Part shown: positions 1 to 7,892 of the stretch, piece after piece
Layout: each line of letters starts with the position of its first letter
Numbering within the stretch: position 1 is the first letter of the stretch
Source: Umezawaea tangerina
GTDB taxonomy: Bacteria; Actinomycetota; Actinomycetes; Mycobacteriales; Pseudonocardiaceae
Direction: 5' to 3'
Assembly: GCF_003002815.1 (NCBI RefSeq)
Contig: NZ_PVTF01000009.1
Span: 1-64,000, forward strand
Length of the DNA: 64,000 nt
Translations under genes and position numbers: made by a program
Notes under the pieces: model-generated
The model's input: only the letters and a program-made list of their open reading frames with translations
What the model was told of the DNA's origin: nothing
Databases searched by the model: none

Positions 1-340
1 GTGTGCGGATCGGATGCGTCAGACACATCCACTTCGCCCAGAGGTCCTCGCTTGTTCAACTCGACACGCCGTTCACAACCTCACTAGTCACAACAGCTAG
101 GCGCTGAAGGCTTGCTCCCGGTCCCGCTCCTCCGACGTCCCGGCGGTCCTGCCGACCGCGTGGCGGAGGGTGGGCGGTGCCGTCGACGAGGTGACGACGG
201 CGACCAGGATGGTGATCGTGCGGGTCTCGGTGGTCGGGACGCCGAGGCGCGGACCCGCGGTGGCGAAGAGGTGTGGAAGGTCCGTTCTTCCCGGTGGCGG
301 AACGGTTTCGGCGCCCAGGACGCGTGCCGTCAGGCCACCG
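1..340. other. Gene-poor left edge, downstream of the N-N cluster
   Basis: No gene with an acceptable start is visible here. A minus-strand frame closing at 97 has very high GC3 but contains no ATG, GTG or TTG downstream of the preceding gene's stop, so it is not called. Bases 12-30 form a near-perfect 9-bp inverted repeat (one mismatch, 1-nt spacer) that could be an operator or part of a terminator. Confidence 0.4.
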
Positions 341-673
341 TCAGCGGATCTCCTCGATGACCGAGATCCCGGTGCTCCCGTTGCTGCCGAACCGCTCCCA
401 CACCTCGTCCAGGCGGATGCGGCCGTCCTCCAGGACGACCGGCGTGCTGGCGCAGTGCCCGGAGACCACCTCGCCGTCGTCGAGGACCATGCAGTAGGCG
501 AAGTCCAGCTTCCCGTCGGGCGCGCACGTCCCGGTGAGGGCGCCGCGGCGGGCCTTGCCGCCGAGGAACTCGCCCCACAGCAGGTCGCCCTCCTGCCGGT
601 AGACCGCGACACGGGACTCCTCCGGGGCGCCGTCGGCGACCGGGCTGAACCTCTTGCCGTCGTAGTTGATCAC
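341..673 (-). CDS. Small conserved beta-rich protein (often misnamed N-acetylglutamate synthase)
   Basis: The product has 110 residues, starts INYDGKRF and ends SVIEEIR. From memory this matches a small conserved family that databases label n-acetylglutamate synthase without biochemical support; it has no acetyltransferase motif that I can see. The alternating short hydrophobic segments suggest a small beta-barrel-like fold. The GTG at 673 overlaps the TGA of the DDAH-like gene (GTGA), so the two are translationally coupled and it is the last gene of the operon. A role in the pathway, for example ligand binding or storage, is only inferred from position. The function is unknown. Confidence 0.75.
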   Translation of the reverse strand: MINYDGKRFSPVADGAPEESRVAVYRQEGDLLWGEFLGGKARRGALTGTCAPDGKLDFAYCMVLDDGEVVSGHCASTPVVLEDGRIRLDEVWERFGSNGSTGISVIEEIR

Positions 674-1512
674 TTCTGCTTCTCCTCGCGGATCTCTAGC
701 GTGCAGCACTTGGCGCTGCCACCGGACTTCAGGAGCTCGGACAGGTCGACCCCGATCGGGACGAACCCGCGGTCGGCGAGCACGTCGTGCAGGTGCGCGG
801 CCTCCTGGGCGAGCAGCACGTGCCTGCCGTCCGACACGGTGTTGAGGCCGAACACCTCGGCGTCGGCGTCGGTGGCCAGCACCGCTTCGGGGTACAGGTC
901 GAGCAGGACCGCCTGGCTCTGCGTGGAGAACGCGGGCGGGTAGTACATGACCTCGTCGTCGTCGAGCACCGACAACGCGGTGTCGAGGTGGTAGAAGCGC
1001 GGGTCGACGAGGGTCAGCGCGACGACCTCGCGGCCGAGGAACGCGGCCGCCTCGGCGTGCGAACGGGGGTCCGTGCGGAACCCGGTGCCCGCCAGGATCC
1101 GGTCGCCGACGACGAGGTAGTCGCCCTCGCCCTCGTTGACGAACTCCGCCTCGCGGGTGCGGAACCCGTTGGCGCGGAACCACTCCAGGTAGGCGGGTGC
1201 CTCGGGCGCCCGCTCGGCGTGGCGGAAGCGGGCGGAGAGCACCCGGCCGTCGACGACGGTCGCGCCGTTGGCCGCGAACACCATGTCCGGCAGGCCCGGC
1301 ACGGGGTCGACCAGGTCGACCCGGTGGCCCAGCCCCAGGAACAGGCCGCGCAGCCGTTCCCACTGCACCAGGGCGATGGCGGTGTCGGTGGGCTTGTCGG
1401 GCCGCATCCACGGGTTGATGGAATAGGTGACGTCGAAGTGCTCCGGTCGGCACATCAGGTACCGGCGCGGTCCGGCGACGCGGACCGGTCTCGGCGATGT
1501 CTGGGGCAGCAC
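670..1512 (-). CDS. Dimethylargininase (DDAH)-like amidinohydrolase
   Basis: This 280-residue protein belongs to the DDAH/arginine deiminase (pentein) superfamily. Visible landmarks are RRYLMCRPEHF near residue 17, FVNEGEGDYLVVG around 125-135 (Glu/Asp of the substrate pocket), YHLDTAL with His175, and C-terminal SGGSAKCCTL, where Cys269 aligns with the catalytic cysteine of the superfamily. Such enzymes hydrolyse guanidino groups, for example methylarginine to citrulline and an amine. The GTG at 1512 was chosen because GAGAGGA lies 5 nt upstream; an internal ATG at 1455 is also in frame. It sits between the ATP-grasp gene and the small terminal gene, so a guanidino or hydrazino-guanidine pathway intermediate is a reasonable substrate, but an ordinary arginine-metabolism role cannot be excluded. 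Confidence 0.85.
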   Translation of the reverse strand: MLPQTSPRPVRVAGPRRYLMCRPEHFDVTYSINPWMRPDKPTDTAIALVQWERLRGLFLGLGHRVDLVDPVPGLPDMVFAANGATVVDGRVLSARFRHAERAPEAPAYLEWFRANGFRTREAEFVNEGEGDYLVVGDRILAGTGFRTDPRSHAEAAAFLGREVVALTLVDPRFYHLDTALSVLDDDEVMYYPPAFSTQSQAVLLDLYPEAVLATDADAEVFGLNTVSDGRHVLLAQEAAHLHDVLADRGFVPIGVDLSELLKSGGSAKCCTLEIREEKQK

Positions 1513-1595
1513 GGGAGTCCTCTCGTGGTGGACTGGTCGGACCGCTCCCCCGGCGCCGCGGGTGGCGCGGCGCCGGAGGTGTCGGGGAGTCGTCG

Positions 1596-2840
1596 CTACG
1601 GGGCGAACGTGACCTTGATCTTCGCGGCGAAGTCGGTCATCCTGGCGAAGGCGTCCTGCTCGGAAGTACCGGTGGTGCCGAGGAAACCGAGGATCGTGTT
1701 GCCCTCCGGGGGCCTGCGGATCGTGTCGCCGGGTCGGGCGGTGATCTTGAGTAGGAACACCCGGTCGGACTCGCTCACCTCCGCGGGCACGTCGACGTGC
1801 TCGACCACGCCCGCCTCGGAGATCAGGCACATCGCGGTGACGTGCACGCCGGTCGGCTCGAAGTGCCGCACGGCGGGCCTGCGACCCGCCGCGATGTCGA
1901 CGACGGCCGCGATGGGGTCGTAGTCGGCGGTGGTGCGGGCGATCAGGTCGAGCCCGCCGCCGCCGACCCTGGCCGCGATCTCCAGCAGGTAGGGCTTGCC
2001 CTCGTGGAAGCGGACCTCGGCGTGCATCGCGCTGCGCCGCAGGCCCTGCGCGTGCGCGCCCGCCTTGACCACCGCGTGCACGGCGGCCAGGTCCTCGGCG
2101 CTCATCGACGTCGGCGCGTGGTGCACGTCGTCGTCGAACGTGCCGCCCTCGGCGGTGATCCGGTCGACCACCGAGCCGAGGTAGACCTCGTCGTCCCAGG
2201 CAACGGCTTCCATCAGGTACTCGCGACCGTCCAGGAAGGACTCGACGAGCAGGCCCTGCGGACCGAGGTCGATGCCGTCGGCCTCCGAGTTGGCCCAGAA
2301 CATCCCGCGGATGCCGTCGATCGCCTGCGCGAAGTGCTCGGTCAGCTCGGCGGCGTCGTCGCACTTGAACACGAAGTTGCTGCCCGCGCCCATGGTGGGC
2401 TTGAGGATGACCGGGTAGCCGAACTCCTCGGCGGCGGCCAGCGCCTGCGGGAGCTCGGTGGCGTAGCGGAAACCGGGGTGCGGTGCCGCCGCGCGCTCGT
2501 GGGCCTGGCGCATCAGCAGCTTGTTGCGGCTGTTGAGCGCCGCCTCGACGCCGATCCCCGGCAGGCCGAGGGCTTCCGCCACGGCGGCGACCGCGATGAC
2601 CGCGGCCTCGGAGAAGGTGAGCACGCCGTCGAAGTGCTCGGTGGCGTGCCACTCCTTGGCCGCGGCGATCAGCTCGTCGAGGTTCCTGTTGCCCACCAGG
2701 CGGTAGCGGTCGGCGGGCCAGAAGTCCTCGGTGCCCTCGCCGTTGAGCACGAACAGGTCGACGCCCAGCGCCCGCACCTGCTCGTAGCGGGAGGTGTAGT
2801 AGTTCAAGTACTGACGGGTCTCGATCGTGAGCAGTTTCAT
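1596..2840 (-). CDS. ATP-grasp carboxylate-amine ligase
   Basis: This 414-residue protein has ATP-grasp architecture: an N-terminal Rossmann-like part (1-100), the ATP lid with VILKPTMGAGS (Lys147), and the metal-binding end LLEIAAR (Glu287, Arg291) followed by VGGGG. Members activate a carboxylate as acyl phosphate and couple it to an amine, often making dipeptide-like bonds in peptide and non-proteinogenic amino-acid pathways. The gene starts 10 bp after the MetRS-like stop, within the same operon. In this context it most likely joins the hydrazine-bearing amino acid, or a product of it, to a second carboxylate. The substrate cannot be read from sequence. Confidence 0.85.
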   Translation of the reverse strand: MKLLTIETRQYLNYYTSRYEQVRALGVDLFVLNGEGTEDFWPADRYRLVGNRNLDELIAAAKEWHATEHFDGVLTFSEAAVIAVAAVAEALGLPGIGVEAALNSRNKLLMRQAHERAAAPHPGFRYATELPQALAAAEEFGYPVILKPTMGAGSNFVFKCDDAAELTEHFAQAIDGIRGMFWANSEADGIDLGPQGLLVESFLDGREYLMEAVAWDDEVYLGSVVDRITAEGGTFDDDVHHAPTSMSAEDLAAVHAVVKAGAHAQGLRRSAMHAEVRFHEGKPYLLEIAARVGGGGLDLIARTTADYDPIAAVVDIAAGRRPAVRHFEPTGVHVTAMCLISEAGVVEHVDVPAEVSESDRVFLLKITARPGDTIRRPPEGNTILGFLGTTGTSEQDAFARMTDFAAKIKVTFAP

Positions 2841-2850
2841 GGCCTGCCGT

Positions 2851-4482
2851 CTACCTCGCGCCGTCGAGAGCGGGGGTCCGCTCGGGGGTGTCCGCCGTGT
2901 TCGGCAGACGGGGGAACCGGAAGGGGGCGATCTCGTGCGGCTGGTCGCCGGTGATGCGGAGGTCGACGCCCTCGGCGACGAGCGCGTCGGTGACCTCGAC
3001 CATGATCGGCGCGACGCAGGAGAGCAGCGTGCGGATCTCCAACAGCAGGTCGCCCGGCCGCACCGGCGCGCTGCCGTTGGCGCTCAGGTCCAGCGAGTCG
3101 GCCGACCTGCGCAGCCGGTCGAGCTGGGTGAGCACGGTCTCCGCGGCACGGCCGAGGCTGAAGTTCGGCAGCTCGTAGCAGAGCCGGAAGCGCTCCAGCA
3201 TCGCCGCGGCCCGCCGCCGTCCGACCTCGGTGGTGGGCAGCGGCGCCGCGGTGTCCAGCGCCACCAGGCCGAGCGTCAGCGCCTCGGACAGAGCGTTCCA
3301 CGGCTCCACCAGTCGCCGCGTCGTGACGCCGTGCATGGCGTCCCGGCTGAAGTTGGTCCGCTGGTACTCGGGGGCGGTGAGTGCCAGGAAGAACCTGACC
3401 AGGTCGCGCGGGACCTCCGCCAGCAGGTCCGCGCTCCAGATGAGGTGGTTGCGGCTGGTGGAGAACTTCTCGCCGTCGAGGTCGTAGAACTCGTTGCACA
3501 CGTTGGCGTCCGGCGTGGTGTAGCGCTCGCCGTGGGCCAGCAGCATCACCAGGTCGACCAGACCCCAGTGGTAGACGTTGTCGAAGCCGTGGAAGTACAC
3601 CAGCTCCGCGTCACCGGCCGCGAGCCACGCCTCGTCGGTCGCGGCCGTCTCCTTGCCCTGCTGGGCGTTGGCCCACCAGGTGGCGTAGATGGAGGCGGGC
3701 ATCGCCTCGATCCACGGGTACAGGACCTGCCCCGGCGTCTCGGGGAACGGTGCCGCGATGCCCCACGTGCCGGGGAAGGTCACCGGGATCTCCGGCAGCG
3801 GGCGGGCGAGCAGCTCGCCGATCAGCTGCTTGGCGTGCGGGCGCCAGCGCGGCGTGCGCGACGCGTAGTACGCGGTGAGCCGCTCGCGGTAGTCCTCCAT
3901 GGCCAGCACCAGGATGGTCTGCTCGCGGTAGACGACCACGTCCGTCGGGTCCACCGTGTACTTGGGGTCCAGCAGCTCGTCGAAGTTGTTGGGGTGCCCG
4001 CAGGTCTCGCAGGCACCGCCGCAGCTGCCCGCCATGCACACCGGGCAGGTGCCCGAGACGAGCCCGTCGAACAGGAAGACGCCCGCGTTGCGCGCGTAGG
4101 GCAGCCGGACCGTGCGCAGCTTGAACCGGCCCGCGGCGTGCAGCTCGGCCACGTAGTCGAGCACGGTCCCGCGGTACCGGTCGTCGATGGGCGGCAGCCC
4201 GGCCATCAGCGTGCCCATCGCCGCCAGCGAGCGCTCGATCTGCGCCGTGGAACGGGAGACGAGCTCCTCCGGCGTAATGCCCTGGCGGTGCGCCGTGGCG
4301 ACGACGTAGGTCTGGCTGTCGTCGGTGCACGTCGTGTACACCACCGGTCTGCCCGTCGCCCTCAGGTAGCGGGAGTACACGTCGCCGGCGAGGTAGGGCC
4401 CGGCCATGTGGCCGACGTGCAGGTCGCCGTTGGGCGTCGGGGTCGCCGCGATGACGATCGCGGGACGGGGCGGGGGCGTCAT
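2851..4482 (-). CDS. Methionyl-tRNA-synthetase-like enzyme, split hydrazine synthetase subunit
   Basis: This 543-residue class I synthetase-like protein has a HIGH variant (HVGH, 22-25), an inserted Cys cluster (Cys146, 149, 154, 158, 161) and a KMSKS variant (KFSTS, 339-343), then a helical anticodon-like region. Stand-alone MetRS-like enzymes joined to a cupin catalyse hydrazine formation: the synthetase part adenylates an amino acid, which is attacked by an N-hydroxylated lysine or ornithine, and the cupin rearranges the ester to an N-N bond (Spb40-type family). In that family the two parts are fused; here the ATG overlaps the stop of the cupin gene as ATGA, giving coupled subunits. The N-hydroxylase next door argues strongly against a housekeeping MetRS. 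The activated amino acid (glycine or glutamate in known cases) is unknown. Confidence 0.88.
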   Translation of the reverse strand: MTPPPRPAIVIAATPTPNGDLHVGHMAGPYLAGDVYSRYLRATGRPVVYTTCTDDSQTYVVATAHRQGITPEELVSRSTAQIERSLAAMGTLMAGLPPIDDRYRGTVLDYVAELHAAGRFKLRTVRLPYARNAGVFLFDGLVSGTCPVCMAGSCGGACETCGHPNNFDELLDPKYTVDPTDVVVYREQTILVLAMEDYRERLTAYYASRTPRWRPHAKQLIGELLARPLPEIPVTFPGTWGIAAPFPETPGQVLYPWIEAMPASIYATWWANAQQGKETAATDEAWLAAGDAELVYFHGFDNVYHWGLVDLVMLLAHGERYTTPDANVCNEFYDLDGEKFSTSRNHLIWSADLLAEVPRDLVRFFLALTAPEYQRTNFSRDAMHGVTTRRLVEPWNALSEALTLGLVALDTAAPLPTTEVGRRRAAAMLERFRLCYELPNFSLGRAAETVLTQLDRLRRSADSLDLSANGSAPVRPGDLLLEIRTLLSCVAPIMVEVTDALVAEGVDLRITGDQPHEIAPFRFPRLPNTADTPERTPALDGAR

Positions 4483-4850
4483 ACCGCCGACTCCTCGTGG
4501 CGGGCGGTGAACTTCTCCGCCAGCTCGGCGTCCCACCAGACGGCGTAGAACTGGAAGTCGGCGTCGCCGTTGTTCACGACCTGGTGCCGCTCGTGCGGGG
4601 TGAAGTGCACGACGTCGCCCGCCGCGAACGGGGTCGTGCCCGCGTTGGTGACGATCTCGGCGTCGCCGGACACGGCCACCCAGATCTCGTACTCGTGGTG
4701 GCCGTGCGCGCCGGACTCCTTGCCGGGCGGGACGACGCACCACGAGCCCTCGAACGGCGCGTTCACCGCGGCCCACGGCATCAGCCGCTGCGCGTTGAGC
4801 CCGTTGTCGGGCTTGAGGTTCTCGCGGTCGAGCTTGCGGATCTCCATCAT
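4479..4850 (-). CDS. Zinc-type cupin, split hydrazine synthetase subunit
   Basis: This 123-residue single-domain cupin has motif 1 complete, G-x5-H-x-H-x3-E-x6-G, with His49, His51 and Glu55, and motif 2 as P-x3-H-x3-N with His89. These four residues form a full 3-His/1-Glu metal site. In fused cupin/MetRS hydrazine synthetases the zinc cupin catalyses rearrangement of the O-aminoacyl ester of an N-hydroxylated diamino acid to the hydrazine. The gene follows the N-hydroxylase by 19 bp and overlaps the MetRS-like gene by 4 nt, the same order as the domains in the fused enzymes. The ATG at 4847 is an alternative start. Confidence 0.88.
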   Translation of the reverse strand: MMEIRKLDRENLKPDNGLNAQRLMPWAAVNAPFEGSWCVVPPGKESGAHGHHEYEIWVAVSGDAEIVTNAGTTPFAAGDVVHFTPHERHQVVNNGDADFQFYAVWWDAELAEKFTARHEESAV

Positions 4851-4869
4851 CGGTCTTCTCGTCTCCCGG

Positions 4870-6234
4870 TCAGAGGGCGGTGGTGACGCCCGCGAGGGCC
4901 TCGGTGGACTGGCGCGGCAGCACCGACGACTCCGCGAGCGGCGTCCGGCGGTGCGCCAGCAGGTCGGCGACGATCTCGCCGGAGCGGATCGCCAGCACGC
5001 TGATCAGGGAGTCGGCGATCCCGTGCGTGGCCTCGTTCACGCCCTGCAGGTAGACGCCCGCGCTGACGGTGGGCGGCAGGGTCATGCGGTAGTTGCGGTC
5101 GACGGAGAAGTTGTCCACGCCGACGGAGGCCGCGAGGTTGCGGGTCATCCTCGGCATCTCCTTGGCGAAGCCGGTGCCGAGCATGACGACGTCGCAGCGG
5201 ATCTCCTCCTGCAGCGCCGTCTTGCGGTCGGTCAGCGTGAGCACGACCTCGTCGCCGTCCATCCGCGCGGCCGAGATCTCCGCCATGGTGATCATCGACA
5301 GCCGCTCGGCGCCGGTCAGCTTCTCCAGGTACATCGTGCGGTAAAGGTTGTCGAGCATCGCCGGGGCGAGGCCGGAGTAGTTGGTGCGGTGCATCTCCCG
5401 CAGCAGCTGCTCGCGCGCCTCGGGGCGGGCCGAGTTGAACTTGTCCACGAAGGACGGGTAGAAGAGCTCGTTGGTGAACTTGCTGCTCTCGTAGCCGTTC
5501 AGGCCGATCGAGCGCATCACTATGGTGCACTGCGAGTTCGGGAAGCCCTGGTGCGAGGACCACAGCATCTCCGCCGCGCTCTGCGCGCCGCCGACCACGA
5601 CGATCCGGTGCGCCGCCGCCGGGTCCATCTCCGCGGTCCGCGAGGAGAACTCCGTGCTGTGGACGACCTTCTCGCGCGGGATCGCGGCGAACTCCTCCGG
5701 CACGAACGGGTCGCGGCCCGCGCCGATGACGAGGTCGCGGCAACGGACGGTGCCACCGTTCGAGAAGCGCACGAGCCATTCGGTGACCTCACCCGCGACG
5801 ACGCCGCTGGGCTCGATCGCCACCACGCGGCGGCCGTGCTCGACGCGGACCTTCGTCAACGACCGCGCCACCCACTGCAGGTAGTCGGAGATCTCGAGCC
5901 GGTAGGGCGTCGCGCTGCCCAGGTTGATGAACTCGTCGAGCCGGTCGATGGAGTGCAGGTAGTTCACGAACGAGTACCTGCTGCGCGGGTTGCGCAGGGT
6001 CACCAGGTCCTTGAGGAAGGACACCTGGCTCTGCGACCACGGCAGGAGCATCCCGCGCTGCCACGCCACGTCGTCGTACTGCTCGACGATGAGCGTCCTG
6101 GTGGAGAGCTCGTCGGGCGCCAGCTCCTCCAGCGCGACGGCGAGGGCCAGGTTCGCGGGCCCCGCGCCGATGGCCAGCAGCTCTACTTCTTGGTGGTCCA
6201 ACACACTCTCCCAAACTCGTGGTGGTGACGACAC
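4870..6234 (-). CDS. L-ornithine/L-lysine N-monooxygenase (SidA/IucD/KtzI family)
   Basis: This protein of about 454 residues is a flavin-dependent N-hydroxylating monooxygenase. Landmarks are the FAD motif GAGPANLALA (23-32), WSQSQVSFLKDLVTLRNPRS (66-85), typical of this family, the NADPH motif VVVGGAQSAAE (212-222), NGYESSKFTNE (substrate side) and C-terminal MLGTGF. It hydroxylates the terminal amine of lysine or ornithine using NADPH and O2. No siderophore synthetase is nearby; a cupin and MetRS-like enzyme follow directly, so the hydroxylamine product is expected to feed N-N bond formation. The start is uncertain: GTG at 6234 and GTG at 6204 are both in frame, with GGGAGA just before the latter. 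Confidence 0.88.
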   Translation of the reverse strand: MSSPPRVWESVLDHQEVELLAIGAGPANLALAVALEELAPDELSTRTLIVEQYDDVAWQRGMLLPWSQSQVSFLKDLVTLRNPRSRYSFVNYLHSIDRLDEFINLGSATPYRLEISDYLQWVARSLTKVRVEHGRRVVAIEPSGVVAGEVTEWLVRFSNGGTVRCRDLVIGAGRDPFVPEEFAAIPREKVVHSTEFSSRTAEMDPAAAHRIVVVGGAQSAAEMLWSSHQGFPNSQCTIVMRSIGLNGYESSKFTNELFYPSFVDKFNSARPEAREQLLREMHRTNYSGLAPAMLDNLYRTMYLEKLTGAERLSMITMAEISAARMDGDEVVLTLTDRKTALQEEIRCDVVMLGTGFAKEMPRMTRNLAASVGVDNFSVDRNYRMTLPPTVSAGVYLQGVNEATHGIADSLISVLAIRSGEIVADLLAHRRTPLAESSVLPRQSTEALAGVTTAL

Positions 6235-6689
6235 ACCTCTGGTGCGGTGCCGTCGTGGATGTCCTGCGGCGCCGTGCGGACGCTAATCGACCGGAGCACC
6301 GGTGGACCAGGAAATGGATCCACCTACTTCTACCCAATAGGTGAATCGCATGGAGCCATTCACCGAAAACCACACCCGTCGCGATCACGGGTTCCCGAAA
6401 TGGGCGACACCTCCGCCCCCGGAGCTGCCGCATGCCGTTTGACCTGCATCTACGAGGGACGACGAGCCGCCGTTTCCGACCGCCCCGGCCGGAATCGAAT
6501 CCCCTTTCACAGCGCAGCCCTGATACGCCTCCTCACGGCGACACAGCGTCGGTCATCATCCGGAAAACAACCACAGGACCCGCAGAGCAGCGCACAGCGG
6601 AATGCGCCGAACCCACTACTCCGGAAATCCACATGACCATGGGCGCACCGCGTGCTCACATCCGCGGACGCGCTTACGGGGAAACGGGG
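6235..6689. promoter_or_regulatory. Upstream region of the N-hydroxylase operon with two inverted repeats
   Basis: This 455-bp stretch has no convincing gene and is less GC-rich than its flanks. Two adjacent inverted repeats are visible: 6301-6324 (GGTGGA arms around an inner CCA/TGG) and 6340-6364 (GGTGAAT and ATTCACC, perfect 7-bp arms, 11-nt spacer). Their position 70-130 bp before the hydroxylase start suits operators for a cluster regulator. No regulator gene lies in the cluster itself, so the binder is unknown. Confidence 0.5.
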
Positions 6690-7736
6690 TCAGCCCGCGA
6701 CCCCGGCCAGTCCGCGCACCAGCATCCGCGCGGCGTGCCTGCTGACGCCGACCACGGTCTTGGCCGCTCCCCCGCTGCCCCCGGTGAAGGTGAACACCGA
6801 CGACGAGCCAGGGATCGGCAGCAGCGCGAGCCCCGAGGGTTCGCGGTAGCAGTCGAAGGACGCGACCACCTCGCGGGGCGAGCTGTGCCGGACGTCCACG
6901 CCGAAGCGGGCGCGGGCACTGCTCACGACGCGGTCGGCCAGCGCCGCGTCCGGTCGCACCGCGGCGGGGTCGACGTCCCAGCGGTCGCAGCCGAGCCCCA
7001 GCAGGAACGTGCCCTCGCCGTGCGGCCGCCCGTAGAGGCCGGTCGGCTCGTCCACGAACGCGCCGAGCCCCGGCACGCGCATCCGGTACACGCCGTACTG
7101 GATCTGCTTGGTGCGCAAGGTCCTGCCGTGCGGGACGAGCGCGGGTGTCCACGCCCCCGCCGCGACGACGACCACGTCGTACTCGTGCTCGGTGCCGTCG
7201 GCCAGTCGCAGGCCGCCCTCCGGCGTCACCTCCGACACGACCGTCCGGCGGACCTCACACCCGTTGTGCGCCAACCACACCAGCGCGTGGGCGCGCAGCA
7301 ACGCGGGTGAGATGTAGCCCGCGCACCGCTCGACGACGCCGATCGCGTCGGGTGCCAGGCCGCGGAAGCCGAAGTCCTCGGCCAACCGCGCCGCGGTCCC
7401 GACCCGCGCCGACCCCGGCAGGACGTCGTCGACCTCGCGCAGGGACGCGCTCGGGTCCACGCCTTCCGGCAGCAGGTAGACCGCACCCACCTCGCGGTAG
7501 CCGGTCCACTCCCGCAGCATCGGGCTGCCCCTGACCTCCGCCAGGCTCTCCGCCGCGATCCGGCACGCGTCCGGCGCGGTCTCGAACGCCCGCACCAGGC
7601 CACCGGACGCCCCCGAGGCGTCCGGTGTGGACGGATCCCCGACCAGGACGTCCACCAGCACGTCGGGGGACTGCTCGCGCAGCCGCCAGGCGAGGAGGCT
7701 GCCCGCGACACCCCCGCCGACCACCGCGATCCTCAC
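6690..7736 (-). CDS. FAD-dependent amine/D-amino-acid oxidase family protein
   Basis: This 348-residue protein is of the DAO/glycine-oxidase type. The N-terminus has the dinucleotide motif RIAVVGGGVAGSLLA; VVVVAAGAWTP in the middle and the C-terminal FTGGSGGAAKT segment are typical of the fold. The GTG at 7736 was chosen for GGAGGGG 7 nt upstream; a longer frame of 14 more residues lacks such a site. In the s56-p1 hydrazine pathway a DAO-family enzyme (Spb39) oxidises the hydrazine-linked amino acid to release hydrazinoacetate. Neighbourhood with hydroxylase, cupin and MetRS-like genes makes the same role likely here, but that is inference. It has its own promoter and lies 455 bp upstream of the hydroxylase operon. 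Confidence 0.85.
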   Translation of the reverse strand: MRIAVVGGGVAGSLLAWRLREQSPDVLVDVLVGDPSTPDASGASGGLVRAFETAPDACRIAAESLAEVRGSPMLREWTGYREVGAVYLLPEGVDPSASLREVDDVLPGSARVGTAARLAEDFGFRGLAPDAIGVVERCAGYISPALLRAHALVWLAHNGCEVRRTVVSEVTPEGGLRLADGTEHEYDVVVVAAGAWTPALVPHGRTLRTKQIQYGVYRMRVPGLGAFVDEPTGLYGRPHGEGTFLLGLGCDRWDVDPAAVRPDAALADRVVSSARARFGVDVRHSSPREVVASFDCYREPSGLALLPIPGSSSVFTFTGGSGGAAKTVVGVSRHAARMLVRGLAGVAG

Positions 7737-7748
7737 GTGCTGACCCCT

Positions 7749-7765
7749 CCGACCGGCGGGGTCGG
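7749..7765 (-). promoter_or_regulatory. Hairpin touching the Shine-Dalgarno of the DAO-like gene
   Basis: Arms 7749-7754 and 7760-7765 are perfect 6-bp complements (CCGACC/GGTCGG) with a 5-nt loop. The 3' arm in the transcript overlaps the first two bases of the GGAGGGG ribosome binding site, so the stem could limit access to it. Confidence 0.35.
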
Positions 7766-7864
7766 AAAAATCGGACACCGAGGAGCGGGTAAATGGCGCA
7801 AACGGACATCTTCGACATGAGACGAGTGGTACATCCCCGAAACTCCCTACAGGTTGTTACCCGG

Positions 7865-7892
7865 ATCGTATGCGCAGCAACGACCAAGTCAA
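7865..7892 (-). promoter_or_regulatory. Sigma70-type promoter for the DAO-like gene
   Basis: On the minus strand TTGACT (7892-7887) and TACGAT (7870-7865) are separated by 16 bp. This is close to the vegetative consensus and predicts a start near 7858, giving an untranslated leader of about 120 nt before the GTG at 7736. Confidence 0.6.

Noticed and set aside
97-330. Minus-strand frame with very high GC3 near the left edge
   Set aside because: There is no ATG, GTG or TTG between the preceding gene's stop and the GC-rich segment, and no ribosome binding site; only CTG codons are available.
787-1923. Long plus-strand open frame opposite the DDAH and ATP-grasp genes
   Set aside because: It is an antisense shadow: protein composition is Arg/Gly/Val/His-rich without recognisable domains, while the minus strand encodes clear families.
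2851-4482. Housekeeping methionyl-tRNA synthetase
   Set aside because: It is embedded in an operon with an N-hydroxylase and a cupin, has a variant KFSTS motif, and overlaps the cupin gene; a housekeeping metG would not be expected here.
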